This document shows, piece by piece, positions 52,990 to 64,000 of a DNA stretch of 64,000 nt (position 1 is the first letter of the stretch; each line of letters opens with the position of its first letter). A program made the position numbers and the translations under genes. The notes under the pieces were generated by a model that did no database searches, was not told the DNA's origin, and saw nothing but the letters and a program-made list of their open reading frames with translations. Source of the stretch: Straminergon stramineum (Eukaryota > Streptophyta > Bryopsida > Hypnales > Calliergonaceae); NCBI GenBank assembly GCA_963920665.1, contig OY987268.1:21330501-21394500 (forward strand), read 5' to 3'.

Positions 52990-53954
52990 TTAACCTCTCA
53001 CCGCCGAAGGCTTGAACAAGTTAAAAAACAACATTCCTTTTGAAGTGTTACAGATGTAAATTTTAATAAGTTATAGAGATCTCAACCGTACAATCTTGTA
53101 GGGAACTTGTTGTAGATGGCATGAAATAAATTTGGTGTCATTTGACCGCATAGATTGAAAGATTATAATGTTTTAGTGTTGAAAAAGGATGCTGAAATTT
53201 TCCCAAAAACACATTTGGAGGCGAAATTTGGTTTCTAAATCTACTCAAATGAAGAAACTTTAAACTAATAAGTGATTCAAAATCAGCATACAAACACATT
53301 GATGAAAAAAATATCATTTAATTGACACTTTGTGTTTGCAAAATGGCTTTCAAATGTCAAAAAACAACAAGAACAGTTGCAAAAAACACATCAAAAACTG
53401 AACCTCCTCCTACTAAAATGCTTCTCAGTCACTCATAACTTCTTAGATGGATATGAAATTTTGGACACACAAACTAGGCAAGTATGTGCAACTTTTTTAA
53501 AAAAATTATTGGAAACAAACATTGTATGAAGAAAAAACAAGCCAATGAAGTTCACTCTAATTCAAAAATGTCGGGATTTTGAACTTTGAATTGCTCCCAA
53601 ACATTCAAACAACTTGGATTGGCATGAAAATTCTACCACAATAACTAGACTTCAAGGGGAACACAATACAACAAATTTTATTGAAAACAAACATTGGATG
53701 AAGGAGATACAAGCCCCCAAAGTTGCAACCATCAAATGCAGTTTGGTGAACTTGAATTGAACTTGTGAACTTCGATTGGCTTCCAAAAATTCAGTAAATC
53801 TTTGATTTATCTGAAAATTTTACCACACAAACTAGAAGAGAGAGTGCAGCTTTTCCAACACGTTTTATTGGATTCGGACATCCGATGCAAAAGTTATCGG
53901 ACTTTGAATTTGACCTGAGGACACTTTTCGTCCCCTTCGTCGGTGAGGGGTTAA
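52990..53954 (+). mobile_element. TTAA element family A, copy 2 (965 bp)
   Basis: The left end is TTAACCTCTCACCGCCGAAGG and the right end in reverse complement is TTAACCCCTCACCGACGAAGG. It aligns throughout with 32697-33677, including ATAGATTGAAAGATTATAAT and GACACTTTTCGTCCCCT. It contains the same degenerate internal direct repeats and no transposase frame. Confidence 0.9.
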
Positions 53955-56900
53955 GATTGAAATCGATCTTACTACCAAAGTTAAAAAAAATTCAAAAGTT
54001 CAATCAATGATTGCCCTAGTGATCACAAATTCACTTACAAATACAAAAATAGACATAATTATGTATATAAAATATTTTAATAGTATTGTGTTATTAGAAG
54101 TAATAGTGAATTTTATAGATACTGAAATATAGTTTGTGTCTAAGATTGTGCACAAAAAGCAAATAAACTTATTTTAATGATTTAACCCCTAAATGATTAG
54201 ACATTCAATTTCAAACAATGTGTTGTCTAATAATAGATTGTCATATACAACACATTATGTAGCCACAACTATTAATCAAAACATCAATCAAAAGCAACAC
54301 AATAGTGTCAAAAATACCCTCTCAAGTGTCTACATTCTTCTCAAGTAAATAAAATAAACATCTACACTTTGTCAAACATGAAAGAGAAATGTAATGTAAA
54401 TTTTTTTTGTTAAATAAAATCCCAATGCAACTAGTATAGAGGGGGTAATTCCTCAAGAAAAGGTCAAAAAGTCTATTGTATTGTGACTAAGGTCACTTGT
54501 TTTGTATTTTGGATATTTTTCTAATTCCATTTAAAGTATGTTTTGAGGATTATTAAAAAAAACACTCACATCTCAAATTATCACATTCCAAATACAATGC
54601 TATATATAATAGACTCAATGTATATTGTCCTAGTCCTACATATTATTGTTTGGCTTGGGGCAAATCCTTGGTCAAATCTTCATAGTGCAGAATGCATGCA
54701 CTATTGACTATCCTATTTGCTAAGTTAGGATGCGAATTCAAATTCATAATTACTATCCATTGGCTCATTCTACATAGCTTGAAAGTTCATAGGCATTCTT
54801 GGTTCTTGGGTTAATCTTCACTTCTGACTATCTATTTGCTCTTTCTTCTCTCATTCAATTTGCTTTAATCTTTAACTAAACTTGGTGGAGTCAATTCATC
54901 TTGACACTCAGTTTATGAGCAGACACGTAGCTACTGGTCTAAATCTATAACCATGTAGTTTGTTTCTTGGACTATCTCCTTGTAGTGGACAACTTGACTT
55001 GCCAAAAACCTAGGCTACACTAACAAATTGACATGGCTATAACCTTGCAACTAGATTGGCTTGCTAATTCACTAAACAATTGGAGTTAATTCCTTGGTAT
55101 TTCACATGAGGATTAATCAATTTGATGATTTTAATCTTTAAACAAAACTTATAGAATTAGTTCTAATTTGGTTACAAGCTTACAATTAGGGTACTCAATA
55201 CATTCAAACTATTTGTTTATTGGTCTTGAATACATCAAGTGTTGACTCAATTAGACAATAATTAATTTCATCAAATTATTAAGAGATCCTTTCTCAATTG
55301 GTAACAATGTACCCAAAAGAGGCGTCACAACCTTGGGTGAAGCCCCCGGTTGCCTAATAAGAAGAGCCATTGGATCTTCCAAAAAAGAAAAGTCCCCCCT
55401 CCAACACTATTGATCAACCTCAAAAAATGCCGCAAATGGTGCTCTTCTTGGGCCGTAGATGGGGAGTTCAAGAATAAGAAGGTGCCTCTAAACCGTAGAT
55501 GGAGCGCCGATTGATTAAAAAACCAAGGCTGTTGATGTCAACTAGAAGGACGAAGTCAAATAGGATTTGGTGCTCATTTTGCTGGGTCATTCTTCCTTTG
55601 CCTATGGTCTTGGGGTTTGGCATGCACACTTGTTGTAAGTTAGTGTCTACTTCTCTGTGTACTTCTCATGATTTGTTCAAAGCCGCTCCGTTCTCCATGC
55701 TTGTGGGTGAGTTTTGTTGGAGAAGCTAGGTGAGCACTTCCACTAAATTCATTTTCTGATTCATCTTCCTGCTTGCTCAGTCTCTAGGAAGTTAGAAATT
55801 AGGGAGTAGTCAATGAAATTGAGGAATTTTTTTAATTTGTTTTTTGATTCGTCTTGAGTTCTTGCTTGTTCAGTATCTTGTGAATCGGAAGTCACAGAGC
55901 AATTGTGGAGTAAGGAGTTCCAGGTAGGGTTGAGGAGCGGAATCCATTGACAATCAGATCAGGTAATCCTCTTTGATCTCTAATTTTTGACTTGATTTCT
56001 TTTCTACCAAAGTTCAATGGTTCTCTTCCTTCTTGCTAATTCATCACTTTGATTTCGGTGCTAGGAAGCTCATCACTTCAATGTCCTAGTCTTGTTCCTT
56101 GTTTTTGGTGCTCTTGCTTCCTTGTTAAACACTTTTCATATGTGTTTTTGGTCTTTAGCAAGATTTCATTATGGCGCCACCTATGTCTCAAATTCTGAAA
56201 GGAACTGCTCGTAATGGAAAATCAACAAACACTGGACAAAGTCAACTCCCTAGCATTGCAGCAGAAGAAGGTGCCAGTGCTCAAAATGTACAACAAACTT
56301 ATGCTGGAAAGTAAAACACCCTGAAAAAGTTGTTAAAATGCCAACCTTGAAAAAAATTTGGTGATTGTGACTTGAACAACGATTTTGCTCTGTAGTTTGT
56401 AGTATTTTTTTCATAGCACATGACACATTAGTTTAGACCTTCTCTAATTTTGGAATGTACATTTTCATCTTCTTGGCCTTTTTGAAAAATTTAAAGTCTT
56501 ATTCTTTGCCAATCTTACAATCTAATATTTTTTCTTTTGTAACTCTTTTAACAACAAATGGGATGTTGACATATGGAACCTCTTCGGAAATTTCCTTGTT
56601 ATTTAATTAAGAAGTTCATTTTTGAGCACATTTTGTCACAATGTCCTCAAAAGAAGCAGTAACTGCCAATCTTAGCTTGTCGACTTAATTTATAACTATT
56701 TATTGATCCAAGAAATTATATAGTTGAGTAGAATTAACCACATTCGGCCATTGGACTTCTCTTAGTTTTATCATGCTAAATCAATTGACCTCGTAACAAA
56801 CAACACAACTAAATTGACCACCGGGAATTTCTAATAGTTTTTTACTTGCTCCAAGATACAATACAAGTCACACATAGGTTTCAACACTCAATAGATTAAT

Positions 56901-57484
56901 TGCTCAAGCAATTTAACAACTTGTCATACAATTCTTACAAAACATCACTATTGACTTGACAAACATAGCACGTTGCAACAAATCTGGACAATTAGTGTCA
57001 CCACTTAATAAACACACAACACTTGACAAGAGACTAGATAAACACCCAGGTAAGCAACTCTTGTATTATATATAGGGGTCATCGGCATTAAAACAGCTTA
57101 GAGGATGGCTTTTGTTAAAATCATATCAAATTAAAAAGACCAAAAAACTAGGTGAAGACCAAATTAAAAGAAAATTAAATGAAAATTTTGAATTGCATAC
57201 ATTTTAGAAAAAACTCACAATATATATGAAGAATTGAAACACCTATGCATAGTTTCTAAAAATATATACAAAGAAGTTGGGTCTAGCAAAAATTAAATTT
57301 TTATTAGAAAGCCCCAAAAGTTGCCTAGCTCAGCCTATGATATATGTATTAAAAAAACTCATATAATTAGGTTTTTAATGCTATTAGTGTCTTCAAAAAT
57401 ATTTCTTTCATGTACATAGTAGATTTTGGGATTCCTTGTTAAAATTGCTACAAAATTATTCTACATTAAAACAAATTACATCCC
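53955..57484. other. AT-rich intergenic DNA with one solo TTAA end
   Basis: TTAACCCCTAAATGATT at 54182 resembles the family B left end but has no partner. From about 54650 to 56330 the sequence is less AT-rich and may contain remnants of a gene or transposon; see the short frame at 56171. Confidence 0.35.
56171..56314 (+). CDS. Short open frame, 47 residues, unknown
   Basis: ATG at 56171 opens a frame beginning MAPPMSQILKGTARNGKS, rich in Ser, Gln and Ala, ending at TAA 56312. Composition is more protein-like than in neighbouring frames. A GT donor (GGAAA|GTAAAA) sits just before the stop, so it could be a first coding exon. I recognise no domain and find no matching downstream exon. Confidence 0.25.
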   Translation: MAPPMSQILKGTARNGKSTNTGQSQLPSIAAEEGASAQNVQQTYAGK

Positions 57485-58417
57485 TTAACCCCTAAAGTTC
57501 CTTGACTATGTTATCACCAAAACCCCTCAAAAACTGCCATTTCTAATACAAGTACCAAATTTTTGAAAAATATAGTTTTGGGACACATGTAACCGTAGGA
57601 TCTTGTAGTAAACTAGATTGAGAAGGTGTGGAAAAAATTTCAGAAAATTCCATCGTGTAGATTGCAAGATATTAGCATTTGAAGTGACAAAAATCATTTT
57701 TTGAGCCCTGTGAAAAAACGGGCAGCTGCACTTCACGAGGTCACATTTGTATGAAAAAATGTCCAAAATGGTGGTGCTTCTTTGGATCCATTCTTCAAGG
57801 CAAGTTGGCTACATGCTTGAAAATTTTCAGATCATTTGGAATTGTGCAACATATAGGAAAAGAATAGTAAGTAGAAAGATGTAGAGAATGATTCAAAATA
57901 CTAAATTGTTAACAATTTATTAATGAAATTGAAAAATACCAATCCCAATGGTTGGAATGTTGTAATAAACAATCTACATCTAATGATTTTATTTTTTTCA
58001 AAAAATATTGAAAATTGAGTTAAATAACGGTCTACAAAGTTTATTTTAGAGTAGAGAATCCATACTTGCCCGCAAACTAAAACATCTCATAACTTTTGAC
58101 TCATTGATCAAAATGGAATGATTCAAAGCTTTCTATGCATATATAAATCTAGAAAACCAATTTTAAATTTTTATTTTTGAAAAAAATGATTTTTTCAGAT
58201 CTGCCCAGACTGCCCGAGTTGAGAATCAAACTACATATTAGGCTATAACTTTTGACTCATATTTCCAAATGCACTGAAATTTAGTGCACATGAAAGATAT
58301 TCCTCGTCCACACCTTCTATTAAAGTTTGGGCCCAAAACATGGAAATCTCTAGTCACACGTACCTGCCCAAAAAAGTTATGTTGCCAAAAAACACACCTT
58401 GGTCCTTTAGGGGTTAA
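57485..58417 (+). mobile_element. TTAA element family G, diverged A-type (933 bp)
   Basis: The left end is TTAACCCCTAAAGTTCCTTG and the right end in reverse complement is TTAACCCCTAAAGGACCAAG; 13 terminal bases are identical. The layout matches family A: a GTAACCGTA..CTTGTAGT..AGATTG block near the left end and CATAACTTTTGACTCAT modules towards the right. Non-coding. Confidence 0.85.
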
Positions 58418-60314
58418 GATTGGATTAAAATGCATTATAAGTGATTATAATTAGGGCCATATAATATGGAAGTTGCATACTTGGGGATACACACTCACAA
58501 CAATTTTATCACTCAACAAATAGATTCACAACTTCTAATTAATTTAACTCACACAAACTAATACTCTAGTAATTACAAGCACAAATTGACATTGAAATTC
58601 TCACACTTCATGAGCTTCACAATATTCAATTACTCACACACACAATCAAGTTGATAATCACATATAGACAATTTAACAATTTTCCTCTATATTGACAATA
58701 TATTCGGCTACAAGTAAAATGATGGAAAATAGACTTTTTACATTGTGTGCTCTTCGAGTGAGAGAGAGAAAAAACTATTTGACGTATAGACTTATAGTCC
58801 CTAAAAGGAAAAGAATCAAAGGTATGCAATTGTTCACTTGAAAATGTATGACTATCTATTTGACTTGCTTGAGTTGCTTCATATTCTAGCCTATTAATCC
58901 CTTCCATATCTACTTTAGGCACCATTCAAACTTCCATATAACATATTTAACTACTTATCATACAATAATGGAAAATAGGCTATTTGTTTACTCTATTCTC
59001 ACCTGCCAAATATACAAGTTTTTTGGAAAAATTACAACTGTAGAGAATCTAAAAGTGCAAGTATCAATCTTGAGGAACTCCCTGCTTTACTCTAAGGCTA
59101 ATCACCATAGCAAAGCAAACCCTCGCAATAAGAGCTCTTTCTTTCAAAACACTCACAAGACTTGAATTGACAAGAATGACAAGTCAAGGAAGTTTCAAAG
59201 CCTAAGTACTCCAAACTCTAGTTACAAGAACAAAGAATCAACTTCTGCATTAGGCATTTAAATGAATAGGGACTTTCTAATTTAACCACAATACGGGCTA
59301 AAGAAATAATCTCATCTTGTAAATAACACGCCTTGTGGTGTTTTAACACTAGATGCCACATCACCTAACAAATGGATGAATGTAAACATGTCTTGAGTAC
59401 ACACAATCTTCATTTTTTCATCCACCTAAATTTAGTGTTGGTCCTCATACATTTGAACATTATAGATTTTCACAATTTTCTTTTGCAAATCTTCTTTAGA
59501 CCTCATGTTTTAAAATTTTATACAAATAATTACCATAATTAAAGCTTAACATTTCAACTCGAAGAAAAAATCCTACAAATCTTGTAAAAACTAAATCTAT
59601 AATCAATTATGGAAGGACTTTTCAATTTTAGGTTTCAAATTTTATTGAAAAATATTGGTTAGTACAATAGTAGATCTAATATATGGATATGATTTGTAGA
59701 ACATATTTTACAACTTTTATTTGAAAGACATTGTTAAATTATTATTTGAAGTTGCATTTTATTATATTTCTATGGTTTTAGAAATCTAGACTACTCCTAT
59801 TCCTTGAAGAGTTGATGTCATAAATTCCAAAGATGTTTATGTGGTTATTTGAAAATATTATATTATTATTTTTGATGCATTTTGATCCAAGATTTTCAAC
59901 AAACAACTCAAAATTACATTGTCTTCTGGGCCCTCCAATACCTCTCAATCTCTCTATTTCAATTACAAATGGATATCTATATCTATAGAAGACTAAAGTA
60001 TGATTTAGTTGTACATTAGGATTTTTCTTGAAATTTCATAGAATTCACATAGAGTATATAACATTCTTTTAGGGGTGGTGAAAATGCACTTGTCTACAAT
60101 GATTCATTAGGCACATGAAAAGAAACTTTTTCAAAGTAATTATATTGTATATACAATTAATCCTAAAGATGTTTTATCAAAGCTTTCAGGATTTATAGAA
60201 GGAAATAACAAATGCGCAATTATCTCTAGGTAAAATCCTCCTTGTCACAAGGTGATTGTCTAAAGTTCTCAATGGACAAATTAACAATTTGAAATTACAA
60301 GCTTTGAATGCAAT
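58418..60314. other. AT-rich intergenic DNA
   Basis: No gene recognised. The longest frame (58626-58925, minus, 99 codons) has no recognisable domain. Confidence 0.35.
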
Positions 60315-61187
60315 CACTACAAGGAAATACAATTCAAGATGACAAGTTTCTAACAAAGAATTGTCTGAAATGACAATAGCCATATTGTTGCTATCTCATC
60401 TTGTCAATTTATGAGAATTTGTCAATTTTTTGTCAAGTTGTTGTCAAATTTGACTCACTAGTGATTGTTATGATAGATCGTTTGTTAGAAACCCAAAACT
60501 ATGATTTTGAAGAGGTCAAAATCAAAATTCCCTTCCACCGCCTCTTTGAAATTTGTCCATAACTTTTGATTGGAGGATCAAAACATCAAATGGATTTTTG
60601 GACATCAAACTTGAATTGATTTTCCAAATTTTTTTAGTTCAAAGTTTTTTTTGAAAAATTATTCTACTATGCCTAAATGAGGTCTGAAATTATAGTTTTA
60701 ATACAATTCCTATTTCAAACTTAACTATGAGTGGTTGAGCTCTTGCAACCTCTAAATGACATATCCCACATGGGTTGTTCTACCTCCTACCACCCCATGT
60801 GTATATAGAGCTTTCTTCACTTTCCAAATTCTCAAAACATGAGTGGTTTGTGCCATGCAATGAAACCATGGAAATTGGTTGTGTACTCACATTTGTATGA
60901 TAGATGAAGGTTCAAATTTAAAACAATTTCAATTTTTACATTTTGTCTTTCGCAAAAAATGGGGACACTTGTAACCATTGATTAGGTCATCATGCCAGCA
61001 TGACAATTGGACAACTAGCAAAGGAGGGTATTAGGGAATAGAAGTTGACAAAAATTCTAACAAAATGACAAAATAATTGACATAATTTTGTCAAATTATT
61101 GGCTAAATCTATAAGTTCCGATTGACAAAGCAATTGACAAACTCTGGTCAATTTTTTGTCATATAGGATACAATTTCCCTTGTAGTG
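60315..61187. mobile_element. Non-autonomous CACTA (En/Spm-type) element, 873 bp
   Basis: Begins CACTACAAGGAAATACAATT and ends in its inverse, CAATTTCCCTTGTAGTG, the CACTA superfamily terminus. The flanking triplets AAT (60312-60314) and AAT (61188-61190) form the expected 3-bp target duplication. Both subterminal regions carry clustered TGACAA/TTGTCA motifs (six on each side by eye), the usual arrangement of transposase-binding sites in this superfamily. There is no transposase frame inside. Confidence 0.93.
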
Positions 61188-61190
61188 AAT

Positions 61191-64000
61191 TATCATCCAA
61201 ACCTAACATTAATCAATAATGGCAACCTTTATTCACTACCTTGAAAGGTGTATTTTATGAAAAAGTATATGAGGAAGAAATATCATATCTTCCACAAGCA
61301 TTCTAATTGCACAGTGTGAGTGTCTTTTCTCAATTGGACTTGTATATGGGCATTGGTTAGCTTAGGAGTCTAGGAAGGACTATTTGAGGAGAATTTCAAC
61401 CTACCCCTTTTCATTTGCTATTAAATACACCAATTTCCATAATCGTATTACCACCGAGTAAAAGGTTTCCAACAAGGTATATTCTTCATGTGTACACTAC
61501 AATTGATTTAAAACCAAATAGAGAAGTTTTGCTTGTTGGAATTAATCCTTTTATGTTGAAAACGGAAAATTGTCCCAATACCATTAAAAAAAAAAAGGAA
61601 TGATGTGGACATATATATTCAATTTTTGTGTCTCCAAATTTGGATCATAAGTGTAGATTAAGTTTCATTACAAATATATACGTCTATAAAGTGCAATGCA
61701 ATAATAAGTATGGAACCACCTCATTATCAGAAGTTTAATTTTTTGGCTTTTTTACAAACACCATAACTTGTAGTTAAATACATCAAATGAACAGTTTCTT
61801 TTTCAAAACATATTCTACATGACTATGACTAGAGGTGCCCATTATGTCAAAGTGTGATAAATTATATTAGATCAAAGTGAGTAGTGATCGTATGAAGATA
61901 GTTCATGAAGGACTTCAAGGGGATATGTTCCATCCAGAAGACATAGGTGTATCTGAAAGTGGTTGAAAGTATTATCATTTCCATGGAAAAAGAAATGATG
62001 GTAAAGAAGAAATTAGGGGAAGGAAAGAAAAAGAAAGTGAATGAAAGGAAAATAATGGATTGTAACCAATAAAATGCTTCCAAATGCATGATGTATGTAA
62101 AGAAGTATTTCTTACTTTGAATTGCATTGGCATGATGGCCTTAGAGGGGGAAGTAGTAGAAGGAAGAAGGAAGACACATGGACATATGAATGAGGGCATA
62201 TGTATGTGTAGCTTCCATTAGTGGGGAGTAATTGAGCCAATGGTAAAATCAGAAGTTCAAGTGGAATGATGTGCATGAAAATGCAAATACAATTGAAGAC
62301 ATGACTACATAATCTACTTCCATTGCTAGAGAGTACTTAAGCCAATGGAATGCTTGGAAAAACATAGGCAATTAAATATGTGCAAGTGCATATATACTCA
62401 AGGATATGTGAACATGGCGTCTCTGAGTCTAGTTGTACTACAAGAGAAAGTGGTGTTGTAAATGAGTTTTTAAGTATAGTCCTAGACGTAAGACTATAAG
62501 TTATGACCTCTAAGGAGATTTTCAATAAAAATTTACTAGAAATACATATGTTTTTAGTAAAATTTTATTGAAAATCTCCTAAAAGGTCATTACTTATAAT
62601 CTTGTGTTTAGGACTATACTTATTAACATGTGTTCATTTTACAAGTTTTAATATGTGGTACAAGAAAAAATAAAATCAACTTTTTGATTTTCAAGTCCGA
62701 GATGACCCTAAACTATTGGATGATGGTGGAAAGGTATCCAAACCGAATGGCGTGGTTGTGTGGATGGTTTACAGGTACAACTTTTGTGGTTCAATACCTA
62801 GCTGTGGCAGGTTAGTTTATCTAGCGTGAAATCAACCTTTCTCCCTAACAACACCCCTCACAGTGTGTTCTTCAACACATTTGTGTAAAAAAAAACTTTT
62901 TGATTTTATTTATTTCCAAATTTTCTAGAATTTGATCATAAAGATGTTTCTTTTTCTTCTCTTTGGCTATTTTTATCTCATCTATTTCTTTTGAGATTCT
63001 TTTAAAAGAGTCTAAAGTATATTTCTTTGTGAGAAGAGCAACTCCCACTTGAAAAAAATCCATAGTGGGCTACAATTCCGTACCCTACATTTTTTTAATC
63101 TAATAATAATAATATTGATCCTATTTTAGGCTTGGTGTAGTAGTAGTAATCTTAAAGATAAAATTCTCCACCTCTTTGTAATATTCTATATGGATATTTT
63201 GTAAATAAAAAGAAGTAAGTCAAAGTTTAGGATTTATTGAAGAAATTATTGTGATTATAAAAAATAAAAAATATATATATTATTTAAACCATATTTACAA
63301 ATGCTAAAGTTTTTATCAACAAAATTTTTTATATTAAACACTTAATATCAATGTTGAAATTTGAAAATATAAAACAATTCAAATTTAAAAAATAAGGGAA
63401 ATTACCTTTGGTAAACCACATAATGAATCCCATATTAGTATCACTGAGATCTTCATGTGGTAATATCCAATAATTTTTATTGGTACCCAAGTGCAAAAAT
63501 GGAGTATCTTCAATTTGGCCATATTTTTTTGGAATTGTTGGAGGATATAGATTTTCTAATGATTGTATCTAAGATGTGAATTTAGGTTGTAAAATCTTGT
63601 AAACAACTCTCCAAGATTGAAAATTTTTTTTACCAATGGTTTGATGTTGTGATTTTTCCTGTTTGATTGTGCATATCTATAAACTTTGATGTTAAATAAA
63701 TAATTATATTAAATTATTGTATTGATACTAATTGTGATAAATATCAAGCTTAAATAACATGTTATGAATATAATTATTTTAATAAAACTTGAAATGAACA
63801 ATAGAATTACATTTATCTAAAATAAAATGAATTTTTTTGTAGTATACAAAATAGATTACAATGTAATTGAGGTGGAAACTATTTACATGGCTAACTTGTC
63901 AATGAAAGTATCAAGCCACCAACTAATCATGATCATGTCTCCACTACTCTTCTCTTCTCCTCATTCAAAATATCCTCCATGCTTGTAAGTATATTCTAAG
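61191..64000. other. AT-rich intergenic DNA to window end
   Basis: No gene recognised apart from the fold-back at 62471. Open frames are short, AT-rich and without domains. Confidence 0.35.
62471..62623. mobile_element. Snap-back MITE, about 69-nt arms
   Basis: TAAGTATAGTCCTAGACGTA at 62471 is mirrored by AGGACTATACTTA at 62610-62622. The arms run through GGAGATTTTCAATAAAA and its inverse to a loop of about 15 bases. Nearly the whole 153 bp pairs with itself. No coding capacity. Confidence 0.8.

Noticed and set aside
57527..57766. 79-codon frame in family G
   Set aside because: Sits inside a non-coding TTAA element and is not preserved in the related family A copies.

Overview
This window is nuclear DNA of a land plant, most likely a bryophyte and probably a moss. 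Six intron-typical plant genes sit in GC-richer islands inside strongly AT-rich, repeat-filled intergenic DNA. The moss suggestion rests on an X-intrinsic-protein (XIP) aquaporin, an intronless 1-Cys peroxiredoxin, a moss-like calmodulin and short introns; it is an inference. Nothing looks prokaryotic, viral or organellar.

Genes in order: (1) an XIP aquaporin, minus strand, 627-2429, three exons; (2) a METTL4-type MT-A70 adenine methyltransferase, minus, 13383-17506, nine exons; (3) a 1-Cys peroxiredoxin, plus, 28275-28943, one exon; (4) a glyoxylate / succinic-semialdehyde reductase (GLYR), minus, 37290-42083, eight exons with one GC-AG intron; (5) a small C1orf109/At5g43822-like protein, plus, 45769-47529, six exons; (6) calmodulin, minus, 49215-50109, two coding exons. 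I rebuilt the exon structures by hand from splice signals, reading-frame phase and family similarity; every junction keeps phase. The genes do not form a pathway. The peroxiredoxin and GLYR both fit stress or redox metabolism, but they are separate transcription units.

The rest is repeats. The main system is a set of elements of about 130-1270 bp whose ends read TTAA-CC(C)... on both sides. TTAA behaves as the target-site duplication, the combination typical of piggyBac-type transposons. At least twelve elements in seven sequence families (A, B, C, D, E, I, J, with G as a diverged A) can be paired here. Some are joined end to end through one shared TTAA (26426-27583). None encodes a transposase. 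Two non-autonomous CACTA elements with 3-bp target duplications are also present (60315-61187, and a 78-bp one nested in a TTAA element at 43968-44045). Several fold-back elements with long arms occur (4201, 9130, 22884, 32231, 36576, 62471).

The remaining stretches (3.4-13.3, 18-22.6, 24-26.4, 29-32, 34-36, 51-57 and 61-64 kb) are AT-rich and I see no convincing genes in them.
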